Part shown: positions 1 through 8,280 of the stretch, piece after piece | Layout: each line of letters starts with the position of its first letter | Numbering within the stretch: the first letter of the stretch is position 1 | Source: Candidatus Latescibacterota bacterium | GTDB taxonomy: Bacteria; Latescibacterota; UBA2968 | Direction: 5' to 3' | Assembly (NCBI GenBank): GCA_022824945.1 | Contig: JAJDYX010000018.1 | Coordinates: 62,001-126,000 of the forward strand | Length of the DNA: 64,000 nucleotides | Position numbers and translations under genes: made by a program | Notes under the pieces: generated by a model | Told to the model about the DNA's origin: nothing | Databases searched by the model: none | What the model saw: the letters and a program-made list of their open reading frames with translations, nothing else

Positions 1-2
1 TG

Positions 3-227
3 TTCTTATGGCGTCATACCTATGGCATGGGTGAAAGTGGAGACTTCGATACGACAAGTCTGCACCAATTTTTAAGCGTAGAACACAATCTCGTCTGGAC
101 GCATAATCTTTCTAATAGATGGTCTATCCAGATACAATATTGGGGACAACTATATCGCTATACCGAACCGCGTCGTGTGCAAATCGGCATTGATCAACTG
201 AGCGGGTTGATCAACTGGAGGTTTTAA
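3..227 (+). CDS. C-terminal end of a probable outer-membrane beta-barrel protein (partial)
   Basis: The reading frame is open from base 3 to the TAA at 225-227, so the window cuts off the N-terminus; the first internal ATG is at base 27 and need not be the start. The residues alternate aromatic and polar side chains (SIQIQYWGQLYRY) and the protein ends in NWRF. A terminal Phe after an amphipathic strand is the usual C-terminal signature of outer-membrane barrels. The next gene starts 2 bp later, so the two are probably co-transcribed. No family can be named from 75 residues. Confidence 0.6.
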   Translation, partial: FLWRHTYGMGESGDFDTTSLHQFLSVEHNLVWTHNLSNRWSIQIQYWGQLYRYTEPRRVQIGIDQLSGLINWRF

Positions 228-229
228 AC

Positions 230-1249
230 GTGAAGCCCCGCCTGCCAATATCCCTTATTTTATTCCTTTTGTGCATCGGATGTAGCCGAACCATTACCAA
301 TTCTGTTCCAGAAAACACACCCGAAAGTAATTTTGAATACCTCTGGCAAGAATACGACCGTCTCTACGCCGCATTTGAACTCAAAGGCGTTGACTGGGAT
401 TCGGTTTATGCCATCTATCGCCCACAGGTCACATCGCAGACAACGGACGAGGATCTATTTCTTATTATGAGCAATATGCTCGCAATATTTCGGGATGGGC
501 ATGTAAATCTTTACACTCCATTGGGGAATTATTCATACACTGACTGGTGGGATCAATACCCACGCAATTACGACCGCGAACTTTTACGCATCCAATATGG
601 TATCGTGAAACGCACAAATAATCCCATACAATATCGCTTGTTGGATGAGCAAATTGGATATGTGCATATCAGCAGTTTTCTCAATTTTAGTGGTGGCAAT
701 TGGGGGCGTGATATCGAAATTGCCCTGAGAGAAATGGGCAATATACAAGGACTCATTGTCGATGTACGCAACAATGACGGAGGCAATGACCGCAATGCCA
801 AGGATGTTGCTGGCAGATTTACAAATGAAAAGCGATTGTATCGATATGTTCAGTGGCGCAGCGGACCCAATCGCAGCAATTTTACGTCTTTTCTGGCAGG
901 TCACTTTGAACCCAAAGGCGATATCACATTTACCAGACCAATCGTTCTACTCACCAACCGTCGCGTTTTTAGCGCGGCAGAATCCTTTGTGCTTATGATG
1001 CGTACTTTGCCCCATGTTACGGTTGTTGGCGACACAACGGGAGGCGGTTCAGGCAATCCCGTATATCGTGAACTGCCCAATGGCTGGACCTATCGCGTTC
1101 CGCGGTGGTTAGAATTTACCCCCAACTTTGAATCTTTTGAAGGTGTTGGCCTTGCACCCGATGTTTGGGTTTCGACGCCGGACGCGCTTTTGGAAAGTGG
1201 GACGGATCGCATTTTTGAGACAGCGATTGAGATATTGGTAAAAAAATGA
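230..1249 (+). CDS. S41 family (tail-specific protease-like) lipoprotein
   Basis: The 339-residue product begins with a lipoprotein signal (hydrophobic stretch, then LCIGC, Cys18 as lipidation site), so it is probably membrane-anchored and periplasmic-facing. The C-terminal half has the S41 peptidase fold: YVHISSF, LIVDVRNNDGG, then VFSAAESF around residue 248, whose Ser is the expected nucleophile, and GDTTGGGSGNP. The family cleaves proteins or peptides using a Ser with Lys or His. No PDZ domain is evident. The start is GTG at 230, preceded by GGAGG with 8 nt spacing. It follows the barrel gene by 2 bp and converges on the next gene. The substrate is unknown. Confidence 0.85.
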   Translation: MKPRLPISLILFLLCIGCSRTITNSVPENTPESNFEYLWQEYDRLYAAFELKGVDWDSVYAIYRPQVTSQTTDEDLFLIMSNMLAIFRDGHVNLYTPLGNYSYTDWWDQYPRNYDRELLRIQYGIVKRTNNPIQYRLLDEQIGYVHISSFLNFSGGNWGRDIEIALREMGNIQGLIVDVRNNDGGNDRNAKDVAGRFTNEKRLYRYVQWRSGPNRSNFTSFLAGHFEPKGDITFTRPIVLLTNRRVFSAAESFVLMMRTLPHVTVVGDTTGGGSGNPVYRELPNGWTYRVPRWLEFTPNFESFEGVGLAPDVWVSTPDALLESGTDRIFETAIEILVKK

Positions 1250-1254
1250 GGATT

Positions 1255-2370
1255 TTAGGGTGGGGAATCGTTAATCAGACGGCGGACGACTTCGGCGGGG
1301 TCGCCAGTGAGGGTGAGGAGGTCCATTTGTCGTTGCGCCCAGGTGGGTTGGTGAGCCATGTCGAGGACGTGTTTGAGAAAAGGTACGCAATTGAGCTGTT
1401 CGGCCATGGGAAGCAGTTTTTCGACGAGTTCCTCGGTTATTTGTGGTACGGATTTGAGGTCGTGAGAGGTGGAATCGACCAGTTGTGCATTGATGCCGTA
1501 TCGCGAGGCGTGCCATTTGTTTTGACGGATGAGCATGGGGTGGCTGTCGTGTTGATAGATTCCCCGATCGATTTCGTCGGACAGATTGCAAATTAAACAC
1601 TGAATTAGTGCGACCAATCCCAATGTGTCTTCGAGAGTGCCGGGAATGTCGCAAATTCGGACTTCAACGGTGCCAAATGCGTGGTGCGGACGCACGTCCC
1701 ACCAGATTTCTCGGATGGATTCAATATAGCCGGTGTCGATGAGGTGGTTGATTAGCCAGACGTATTCGCTCCAGTTGCGCATTAAGGGGGGCAGCCCAGC
1801 GGTGGGGAGGCCCTCCATTACTTTTGATCGCCACGAGTGCAAGCCCGTAACCCGACCCTCCCAGAATGGGCTGTTGCAAGAAAGAGCCAGCAAGACGGGC
1901 AAATAGCGCAGTATTCGATCGCAGATCATTATGGCTTTGTCGCCGCTGTTGACGCCTACGTGTACGTGGAGGCCAAATGTGACCAGTTGTCGGGCAGTAT
2001 CTTGAAGCATATTGACGAGACCCATGTATCGGTCATTTGGTGTGATTTTTTGTTCGCGCCATGTGGAAAATGGGTGTGTGCCCGACCAGTAGAGTTGGAC
2101 ATTCTCGGCGGCCGCTACGCTGGATAGCGTCTGGAGTTTTGGCTTGAGGTCGGCTTCTACATGGCTGACACTTTCACATATATCGGTGTTGATTTCGACA
2201 TAACACTGCATTAGTTCGGGCTTGATTTTGTCGGCATATTCGTCGGGAATGCGATTGAGTATCGCGGCGTTCTTGCTGCATAAAGCCATGGTGTTGGCAT
2301 CGACCAGAGCCAGTTCTATTTCCACGCCGAGGGTGGGTTGAATACTGGGATTAAATTCAAGTCGGGTCAT
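1255..2370 (-). CDS. Carboxylate-amine ligase, glutamate-cysteine ligase family 2 (YbdK-like)
   Basis: The 371-residue protein shows GCS2-family features: LGVEIELALVD near the N-terminus, where the acidic residues bind metal and ATP, then WSGTHPF, FGLHVHVGV and VEVRICD. Family members join an amine to a carboxylate using ATP; gamma-glutamylcysteine synthesis is one known activity, but many members have unknown substrates. I chose the ATG at 2370 because GGAG lies 6 nt upstream; the frame continues to 2439 without a better site. The start overlaps the end of the M20 amidohydrolase gene by 14 bp, which suggests translational coupling in a two-gene operon. The exact substrate is unknown. Confidence 0.85.
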   Translation of the reverse strand: MTRLEFNPSIQPTLGVEIELALVDANTMALCSKNAAILNRIPDEYADKIKPELMQCYVEINTDICESVSHVEADLKPKLQTLSSVAAAENVQLYWSGTHPFSTWREQKITPNDRYMGLVNMLQDTARQLVTFGLHVHVGVNSGDKAIMICDRILRYLPVLLALSCNSPFWEGRVTGLHSWRSKVMEGLPTAGLPPLMRNWSEYVWLINHLIDTGYIESIREIWWDVRPHHAFGTVEVRICDIPGTLEDTLGLVALIQCLICNLSDEIDRGIYQHDSHPMLIRQNKWHASRYGINAQLVDSTSHDLKSVPQITEELVEKLLPMAEQLNCVPFLKHVLDMAHQPTWAQRQMDLLTLTGDPAEVVRRLINDSPP

Positions 2371-3577
2371 GGCAATCTCCATTCTTTTTTCGCGATGGAT
2401 CGAAATAGTTGACGACGCTGCGCGCGAGTATTTTGGCACCTATGACCAGGGCGCGTTCATCAATGTCGAAGTCGGGTGCATGCAAGGGCGGGGCACCTCC
2501 CCGGGCGGGCAGGCATCCCAGGCGAAACAGGCTGCCGGGCACATGGTCGAGATAATTGGCAAAGTCTTCGCCACCCATGCTCGGTTTGGCAATGGTCTGA
2601 ACGTGTGTTTGGCCCAATAAATCGATGGCGTTTTGGCGGATCAAGTCTGTGAGCACGGGATCGTTATTAACCGATGAGGGACCAGTGATAAAACGAACAT
2701 CAATTTGCGTGTCGGTGAGATTGGCTATGCCATTGGCTATTTTGAGAATGTGGTCCATGGCATGGCTCTGAGAGCTGCCACTGAGGGTGCGAAGGGTGCC
2801 TCGAAGCAGAGCCTGGCCGGGTATGACGTTGGGATTTTCGCCCGCAGAGATATGCCCAATTGATATGACAATCGGGTCGTAGGTATCTACATTGCGAGGC
2901 AATGATTGATAGAGCGCAGTGATGACCTGTGCGGCAGCGATGATGGGGTCTCGCGTTTCCCGGGGGCGCGCGGCATGTCCGCCCCTGCCCTGGATGCAAA
3001 TTTCTATTTCGGCACAATTGGCTGTGAGTACGCCCTGGCGTGTGCCCACAGTACCTGTTGGACGCGAGGGGTCGAGGTGAAGACTGAGCAGGCCACAGAC
3101 GTTTTTGAGGGCGCCAAAGGCGATCATGTCTTTGGCACCGCGGTTGGTTTCTTCAGCAGGTTGAAAGATGGCGCGCCAGTGTACAGGCCAGGGCAATACA
3201 TGATCGCATTCCAGAAGGCCCAGAACAGCACCGAGCACGGTAGCTGTATGACCATCGTGTCCGCAGGCGTGCATCACGCCGGGTACGCGACTGCGGTAGG
3301 GCGCGTTTTTGGCATCTTGTATGCGAAGCGCGTCGATATCGGCTCGCATGCCTATACGCGTTTTTTCCAATGTATTGTCGGCTATAACGCCACAGCCTCT
3401 GGAACCCGTCTGTACATGGCATCCGGTTTGTTGTAACAATTTGACGAGATATTGCGTGGTTTCCACTTCGCGACCACTGGGTTCGGGATACATGTGCAGA
3501 TCGCGGCGGACGCGTACAATTTTTTTGCGTTGTGCGTCAATGGCACGGTCGAGTTTTTGTGTCCATGTATTGGGCAT
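2357..3577 (-). CDS. M20D family amidohydrolase (hippurate / IAA-amino acid hydrolase-like)
   Basis: This 406-residue protein is a zinc-dependent amidohydrolase that would split N-acyl amino acids. It carries the family's metal ligands in order: MRADIDALRI, HACGHDGHT, PAEETNRGAKDMI with the catalytic Glu, HLDP, and GGEDFANYLDHVPG near the C-terminus. The length matches M20D enzymes (about 390-410). There is no signal peptide, so it is cytoplasmic. The ATG at 3577 has no clear Shine-Dalgarno sequence. It is the first gene of a pair with the GCS2-type ligase, so an enzyme that removes an N-acyl group is paired with one that makes an amide bond. The actual substrate cannot be read from the sequence. 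Confidence 0.9.
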   Translation of the reverse strand: MPNTWTQKLDRAIDAQRKKIVRVRRDLHMYPEPSGREVETTQYLVKLLQQTGCHVQTGSRGCGVIADNTLEKTRIGMRADIDALRIQDAKNAPYRSRVPGVMHACGHDGHTATVLGAVLGLLECDHVLPWPVHWRAIFQPAEETNRGAKDMIAFGALKNVCGLLSLHLDPSRPTGTVGTRQGVLTANCAEIEICIQGRGGHAARPRETRDPIIAAAQVITALYQSLPRNVDTYDPIVISIGHISAGENPNVIPGQALLRGTLRTLSGSSQSHAMDHILKIANGIANLTDTQIDVRFITGPSSVNNDPVLTDLIRQNAIDLLGQTHVQTIAKPSMGGEDFANYLDHVPGSLFRLGCLPARGGAPPLHAPDFDIDERALVIGAKILARSVVNYFDPSRKKNGDCHDPT

Positions 3578-3744
3578 ATTTCTAAAAATACTGATAAATT
3601 TTTTTTTGCGCTATAAATTGTTTTAAGTGGTTCGCATGCTTCTGCAATACCTGTTTTCTCTTGACTTCCTGTCGTGTATGGTTGAAATTAGGTCGTCATT
3701 TTTGTAGTAATAGATAACCGTAGATTATTTCTAAGGAGCGTGTT

Positions 3745-3978
3745 ATGTGGCGACGACAAGAATCAAATCGCGATTTTTTTTGGATTGGGGTCGTTGTTGG
3801 ACTTGCTGCCGTTAGCCTCGCCGTTGTGGGATTTTTGCTGGGAACGGAAATGGGGCGAAATACGCGCACGAGATTGGGACAGACTGTTCAACGCGTGCGT
3901 AGCCGCATCAATGGTTCGGCAGAATCCAATGGTTCAACAGAATCTCAGGAATCACCCGCTGAAGAATATATAGATTAA
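3745..3978 (+). CDS. Small single-pass membrane protein, YtxH-like
   Basis: This 77-residue protein has a charged N-terminus (MWRRQESNRD), one hydrophobic helix at about residues 11-33 containing GVVVGLAAVSLAVVGFLLG, and then TEMGRNTRTRLGQTVQRV. A glycine-rich membrane helix followed by an amphipathic basic segment is the layout of YtxH-type proteins. The C-terminus is acidic and Ser/Glu-rich. AAGGAG lies 8 nt before the ATG. A strong terminator hairpin follows at 4040-4079, so this is probably a single-gene transcript. The function is unknown; YtxH proteins are linked to envelope or stress roles in other bacteria. Confidence 0.7.
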   Translation: MWRRQESNRDFFWIGVVVGLAAVSLAVVGFLLGTEMGRNTRTRLGQTVQRVRSRINGSAESNGSTESQESPAEEYID

Positions 3979-4039
3979 AAAGAATCCCGGGTGTGTTTCT
4001 GGATTGAACTACCCGAGTGGTTAACCGATAAGAGGTGAG

Positions 4040-4083
4040 ACGCAAGAAGTAAAACGCGAGGGCGTTTTACTTCTTGCGTTTTT
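4040..4083 (+). terminator. Intrinsic terminator after the YtxH-like gene
   Basis: A perfect 18-bp stem (arms 4040-4057 and 4062-4079) encloses the 4-nt loop gagg and runs into TTTTAT. It ends only 8-12 nt before the start codon of the next gene. Confidence 0.85.
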
Positions 4084-4090
4084 ATATGTG

Positions 4091-4591
4091 ATGAATTTGC
4101 TTTATAAACCCGATGGATATCCCATTTATGCCGTTGTGGAAAATGTTCGTTCACTGTTTAATGTGGGCGCGATTTTTCGCTCGGCAGATGGGGTCAATGC
4201 ATCGGGGGTTTATTTGACGGGATTTACGGGATGTCCCCCGCGCAAGGAGATCAGTCGCGTGGCATTGGGCGCAGAAGAGACGGTGCCCTGGTATTATGAA
4301 CGGGATACGGCAAAGCTGATCGGTGATTTGCGCTCGCAAGGTGTACAGGTGGTTGCGTTAGAGCAAACGCCAGATAGTGTCGATTTTCGAACTTTTTGCT
4401 ATCGCTGGCCGGTGGCTGTGATTTTGGGCCATGAAGTGACGGGTGTGCGTCCTGAGACACTGTGTTTGTGCGATGGTGTTGTTCACATTCCGATGTTGGG
4501 AACAAAAGTGTCTCTAAATGTGTCTGTATCTGCAGGGGTTATGCTTTATGAATTGTTGTCCGTTTTTGAGAGACAACGAGATAGGGAATGA
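4091..4591 (+). CDS. SpoU/TrmH family RNA 2'-O-methyltransferase
   Basis: This 166-residue SPOUT-class methyltransferase has all three family motifs: NVRSLFNVGAIFRSAD (motif 1), VILGHEVTGV (motif 2), and IPMLGTKVSLNVSVSAG with a following MLYELL (motif 3, the knotted S-adenosylmethionine site). Such enzymes 2'-O-methylate tRNA or rRNA riboses. The size is that of a minimal TrmH/TrmL-like domain with no extra RNA-binding domain, so the exact target is open. The frame could also start at the GTG at 4088. No Shine-Dalgarno is visible, because the upstream terminator stem occupies that region, so initiation may be leaderless or weak. Confidence 0.9.
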   Translation: MNLLYKPDGYPIYAVVENVRSLFNVGAIFRSADGVNASGVYLTGFTGCPPRKEISRVALGAEETVPWYYERDTAKLIGDLRSQGVQVVALEQTPDSVDFRTFCYRWPVAVILGHEVTGVRPETLCLCDGVVHIPMLGTKVSLNVSVSAGVMLYELLSVFERQRDRE

Positions 4592-4667
4592 TATACTTGG
4601 CTTGAGGTCCGGGGCTGGGCGGGCTGAAAATGTAGTATAACTGGCTACTTAGAAAGGACGTATCCCA

Positions 4668-5867
4668 ATGAGTTTACGCTTTTGCGCTGTGCTGTGTATG
4701 CTTATGGCCCTGAACGGAGAGGAACTGCGGGCTGAAATGGATGTGTTTTGGGTGGCCAATGGTCCGATGGCATCGGATTTTGATGGCGATGGCGAAGTGA
4801 CGTTTTCCGATTTTTTGCACTTTATCAATAATTTTAATGTGGATTCAGAGGGTGAGAGCTATGATCCTCGTACGGATTTGAATGAGGACGGGGTCACGAA
4901 TTTTAACGATTTTTTGGCATTTAGTGCTGCTTATGGTGAGGCGCAGATCCCTGCTGAACCGAGCGGGGATCGGTATATTATTTATGTGGCGGATTCAGAT
5001 GATAGTTCGGTTATGGCACTGGATTTTGATTCACACCTGATACTCGATTATCTACCCCCTCGAGGTCCGGGTGGCGTGATAGTGTCTGCGGATCAGCAGT
5101 CGATTTATGTGACGGATATATTTGGGTTTTACAAGCTGAATACGCGTCATGAGGTGCAGTTTAGCGTGCCTGTTGAATCGCGGGGTAAAGCGGTGTTGAG
5201 TCTGGATCAGACGCGGGCTTATGTGGCCGATCAGGTACAGGATCTGGTTCGGGTGGTGGATGTGGTGAATGGCGTTACCCTGGATTCTATCCTGGTGGGC
5301 AATCTACCATTTGATGTCGCGCTCGCGCCCGATGGCACAAAGTTGTATGTGGCAAATCGGACCGATCAAAATGTGGCCGTTGTCGATCTGGCAACGATGA
5401 CGGTTACGGCGAGGATAATTATTGGCGATTTTACGGGGGAGATATCAATTACGCAGGATGGGGCGCGTGCTTATGTGACAAATTTGACGCGTGGTGTGAT
5501 TTCTGTTTTGGATCTCAATACCAATCAGGTGGTGGGCGCGCTTCAGATTGATCAGAATGGTTCGTTTGGCGCAGAATTTTCGCCCGATAAAAAGTCATTG
5601 TACGTGAGTGCGCAGGGCGTGTTGTTGGAAATTGATGTAGAGCACAATTTGATTGTTCGCACATTGCGATTGGGGCGTGATTCGACGGTGCTCGGGGTTT
5701 CGCCCGATGGCTCTCGAGCTTATGTTACAACGCTTGTGCAACTTAGCGGGCCGGGACTTACGGTGGTGGATTTGAATGAGTGGAGGATTCTCGGACGGGT
5801 ACGGGGATTCCTTTTCCCGAGGCAGATCGCGTTTCGGGCTGTGCCGAGAAGCACGGATTCTCAGTGA
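4668..5867 (+). CDS. Secreted dockerin-type EF-hand plus YVTN beta-propeller protein
   Basis: A signal peptide (MSLRFCAVLCMLMALNG) starts this 399-residue protein. Residues about 38-85 hold two EF-hand loops, DFDGDGEVTFSDF and DLNEDGVTNFNDF, spaced as in a type I dockerin, which binds calcium. The rest is a run of blades of the YVTN/surface-layer propeller type (SIYVTD, KLYVANRTDQNVAVVD, RAYVTNLTRGVISVLD, SLYVSAQ, RAYVTTL). Dockerins usually sit at the C-terminus; here the module is N-terminal. GAAAGGA lies upstream of the ATG. A terminator follows at 5902. It is probably a cell-surface or extracellular binding protein; the ligand is unknown. Confidence 0.8.
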   Translation: MSLRFCAVLCMLMALNGEELRAEMDVFWVANGPMASDFDGDGEVTFSDFLHFINNFNVDSEGESYDPRTDLNEDGVTNFNDFLAFSAAYGEAQIPAEPSGDRYIIYVADSDDSSVMALDFDSHLILDYLPPRGPGGVIVSADQQSIYVTDIFGFYKLNTRHEVQFSVPVESRGKAVLSLDQTRAYVADQVQDLVRVVDVVNGVTLDSILVGNLPFDVALAPDGTKLYVANRTDQNVAVVDLATMTVTARIIIGDFTGEISITQDGARAYVTNLTRGVISVLDLNTNQVVGALQIDQNGSFGAEFSPDKKSLYVSAQGVLLEIDVEHNLIVRTLRLGRDSTVLGVSPDGSRAYVTTLVQLSGPGLTVVDLNEWRILGRVRGFLFPRQIAFRAVPRSTDSQ

Positions 5868-5901
5868 GGCGAGGGTATGATTTGATCTATGAAGAGACAA
5901 G

Positions 5902-5927
5902 AAGCGACCTTAATGGTCGCTTTTTTT
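5902..5927 (+). terminator. Intrinsic terminator after the propeller gene
   Basis: Perfect 8-bp stem aagcgacc/ggtcgctt with loop ttaat, followed by a run of T. The stop codon of the minus-strand amidotransferase gene lies in the loop, so two convergent genes share this element; the minus-strand side lacks a good U-tract. Confidence 0.85.
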
Positions 5928-6617
5928 ATTTGGTAGCAACAGGTCGAGACATTCTGCCATGAGGATATTGATGCGTTCAAATTCACGTTGATCTGTCAGT
6001 ATTTCGCGGGCGGGCTGAATATAGGGGGCATCGACGATTTCGTGCCCACAGTGATCAATCAATGCCTGTGCGGCGTTGCGCGTTGTTTCCAGGTGGAATT
6101 GCACTGCGAGGATTTGATCGCCTACCGAGAATGCCTGATTCGTGCAGGCACGACTTTTGGCGAGATGAGTCGCGCCAGTGGGGAGGTCATAAGTGTCGCC
6201 ATGCCAGTGAAAAACTTCGCCAGCATTGGAGAGTACCTTTTCTATTAAACTGCTGGGCGCCGCTCGCACGCCCTCAATGGGAAACCAACCGATTTCTTTG
6301 TGGTCATTTGGATAGATCCTGGCACCGAGTACGTCGGCAATGAGTTGGGCTCCCAGGCAGACGCCCAGTATCCGTGTACCGGAATCCATCGCCTGTTTCA
6401 AAAATTTTTTTTCGCGCACGAGCCAGGGATAGTCGTGTTCGTCATAGACGCCCATGGGGCCTCCCATGACGACCAGTAGATCAATTTCATCGGCCGATGG
6501 CAATGCCTCGCTGGCAAAGAGGCGCGTGCGTGAGATTTGAGCGCGACGCGCTTTTGCCCAGGATGCAATGCTGCCGAGGCCCTCGAATGGCACATGCTGG
6601 AGATAGTGCAGGTTCAT
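5910..6617 (-). CDS. Class I glutamine amidotransferase (GMP-synthase-like domain protein)
   Basis: This 235-residue protein is a stand-alone GATase-1 domain. It has VVMGGPMGVYDEHDYPWL, the nucleophile elbow LGVCLGAQLIADVLG with the catalytic Cys, FHWHGDTYDLP, and AVQFHLETT with the catalytic His and Glu. Such proteins hydrolyse glutamine or related gamma-glutamyl compounds. The frame extends to a TTG at 6635, but the ATG at 6617, 4 bp after the oxidoreductase stop, is the better start. It ends the run of genes that begins with guaB; true GuaA is longer and has a synthetase domain, which is absent here. Its physiological partner is unknown. Confidence 0.88.
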   Translation of the reverse strand: MNLHYLQHVPFEGLGSIASWAKARRAQISRTRLFASEALPSADEIDLLVVMGGPMGVYDEHDYPWLVREKKFLKQAMDSGTRILGVCLGAQLIADVLGARIYPNDHKEIGWFPIEGVRAAPSSLIEKVLSNAGEVFHWHGDTYDLPTGATHLAKSRACTNQAFSVGDQILAVQFHLETTRNAAQALIDHCGHEIVDAPYIQPAREILTDQREFERINILMAECLDLLLPNKKSDH

Positions 6618-6621
6618 GATT

Positions 6622-7620
6622 TCAAGAGATGTCAACGGGTTGTTGTGTTTTCATGGACTCGTAAATGGCGTCCATTGTTTTCATATTGCCGATGCTGTTT
6701 TCCGGTGGGATACGGTGCGCTTGCCCGGTGTCGAGGCAATCGCACAGATGGTGGAGTTGATTCAGGAATTGAAAGACGGGTTCAAATTCATGGGTTTCTA
6801 CGCCGTCGCGGGTGTGAACCTCAAGGATTGTAGGCTGGTTTTCGTTGTTCCAGGCGCGTTCTGTTCGCAACATGCCATCGATGCCGGAGATTTCAAAATA
6901 TTGTGAGGAGGCCATTTTGAAGCTAAATGTGAGTTGTGCGGTGACGTGATTGGGAAATTCGTAGATGGCGATAATTGTTTCATCTACTTCTCGGCCAAAT
7001 TCTCCCGTGGCATAGACGCGGATGGGATCGGCGTTGGCTATGAAGCGGGCATGATGGGTATTGTAACAACCCAGATCATAGACTGCGCCACCGCCTTTTT
7101 CTTTGTTGAAACGCCAGTTGAGTTCGGGTTTCCGGCGGTCGTTTGAAACACCAGTGCAAAAGGTGCTGCGAATGTTGCCCAGGGTTCCGATTTTTCCACT
7201 GTCGAGAATTTCTTTGGTTTTGAGATGTAAGGGATGATGGCGAAATTTGAAGGCTTCGGCGAGGAGGATATTATTGGCTTTGGCGCAGGCGACCATTTCT
7301 CGGCATTCTGCAGCGGTTTGTGTGATGGGTTTTTCGCAGATGATGGCGCGGACTTTTTGCGATTTCGCGATTTGATTGCTCAGGCTGGCGTGAAAGCGTC
7401 CCCATGTGCAGATGATGGCGATGTCGAGGTTTTCATTGTCGAGCATCAGGTCGAGATCTGTATAACCTTTTCGGATGTCAAATTCGCCGCGGTATCTCTC
7501 AACTGCTTCGGGCAAGACATCACAGACTGCGACGATTTCTGCGCGGTCAGATTGTGCAGCAGCCCGACCGTGAGCACGCGAGATGCCGCCAGCACCAACA
7601 ATTCCAATGCGATAAGACAT
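6622..7620 (-). CDS. Gfo/Idh/MocA family oxidoreductase
   Basis: This 332-residue NAD(P)-dependent dehydrogenase shows the Rossmann motif GIVGAGGISRAHGRAA at the N-terminus, AVCDVLPEAVERY, and the family signature ICEKPITQTAAECREMV with the conserved Lys near residue 100. The second half is the usual beta-sheet substrate domain. Members oxidise or reduce sugars, inositols or their derivatives. AGGAG lies 6 nt upstream of the ATG. It sits between an SGNH hydrolase (22 bp away) and an amidotransferase (4 bp away), so the three are probably co-transcribed. The substrate is not deducible, though the sugar-rich setting suggests a sugar derivative. Confidence 0.9.
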   Translation of the reverse strand: MSYRIGIVGAGGISRAHGRAAAQSDRAEIVAVCDVLPEAVERYRGEFDIRKGYTDLDLMLDNENLDIAIICTWGRFHASLSNQIAKSQKVRAIICEKPITQTAAECREMVACAKANNILLAEAFKFRHHPLHLKTKEILDSGKIGTLGNIRSTFCTGVSNDRRKPELNWRFNKEKGGGAVYDLGCYNTHHARFIANADPIRVYATGEFGREVDETIIAIYEFPNHVTAQLTFSFKMASSQYFEISGIDGMLRTERAWNNENQPTILEVHTRDGVETHEFEPVFQFLNQLHHLCDCLDTGQAHRIPPENSIGNMKTMDAIYESMKTQQPVDIS

Positions 7621-7642
7621 GTGAGACTCCTAAAAAAGATCC

Positions 7643-8257
7643 TCAGGCCAATGCATCCAATATATGTCGCGCAACAGATTCGGCCAGTATGGCAGAGCCT
7701 TCTTTTGAAAAATGCACGTTGGCGGGGAGTTGTATATCGTCAAGGCGTTCTATAGCATAAGTATAGAGGTCATGTGTGGGAATGCCGTGTGCGTCCATGA
7801 CTTTTTGTGCGATGGCGTTGTATTCAACTTCGTCGCCGGGTTTGCGGATGGATGCGCCTTCGGGAACCGGTGTGGTGGCGCACCAGATTAGTTTGGCTCC
7901 AGTTTGTTCGAGGCGTTTGACTAAGGAGTCGAGGTTTTGTTCGTATTGGTCGGCGGGCACTTGATGTTGGCCCTGCGGGGGATCGACGCGCTCACCCTGT
8001 TCTGTCATATAGACGATGTCGTGTAATCCCCAGTTGAAGTGGATGACATCCCAGGAACCATCGCCGAGCCAGTTTTCGATTTCTTCTATGCCGCGTTTTG
8101 TCGGTCCGCAGTTGGTGAGCGGGCGGTGGAGATTGGCTTTGCCTTTGAGTAATTCGCGCACAGGTAGGGTATAACCGATAGAGATGGAGTCCCCAATGAT
8201 CAGTACGCGGGGTAGGCCAGGGGTGTCTTCAATGGGTTCAAATGCCGGGTTATTCAT
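7643..8257 (-). CDS. SGNH/GDSL-type hydrolase (esterase-like)
   Basis: This 204-residue protein carries the SGNH blocks: [12 protein letters not shown] with the nucleophile Ser near residue 22, [22 protein letters not shown] with the Asn block, and [15 protein letters not shown] where the catalytic His lies. These enzymes remove acetyl or other acyl groups from carbohydrates, lipids or peptides. No signal peptide is present, so it acts in the cytoplasm. AAGGAG precedes the ATG by 6 nt. Placement right after a sulfatase suggests joint removal of ester substituents from a glycan; that is inference. Confidence 0.87.
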   Translation of the reverse strand: MNNPAFEPIEDTPGLPRVLIIGDSISIGYTLPVRELLKGKANLHRPLTNCGPTKRGIEEIENWLGDGSWDVIHFNWGLHDIVYMTEQGERVDPPQGQHQVPADQYEQNLDSLVKRLEQTGAKLIWCATTPVPEGASIRKPGDEVEYNAIAQKVMDAHGIPTHDLYTYAIERLDDIQLPANVHFSKEGSAILAESVARHILDALA

Positions 8258-8280
8258 GTGGTTCTCCTTTTTTATTTTGT

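Noticed and set aside
2906-3436. A 176-codon plus-strand frame opposite the M20 amidohydrolase gene
   Set aside because: It is the opposite strand of a well-supported gene; the amino acid pattern shows no family motif.
3979-4039. Possible riboswitch or tRNA-like segment before the terminator
   Set aside because: Only a 5-bp stem and GGTTAACC are seen; no cloverleaf or known riboswitch core can be drawn.
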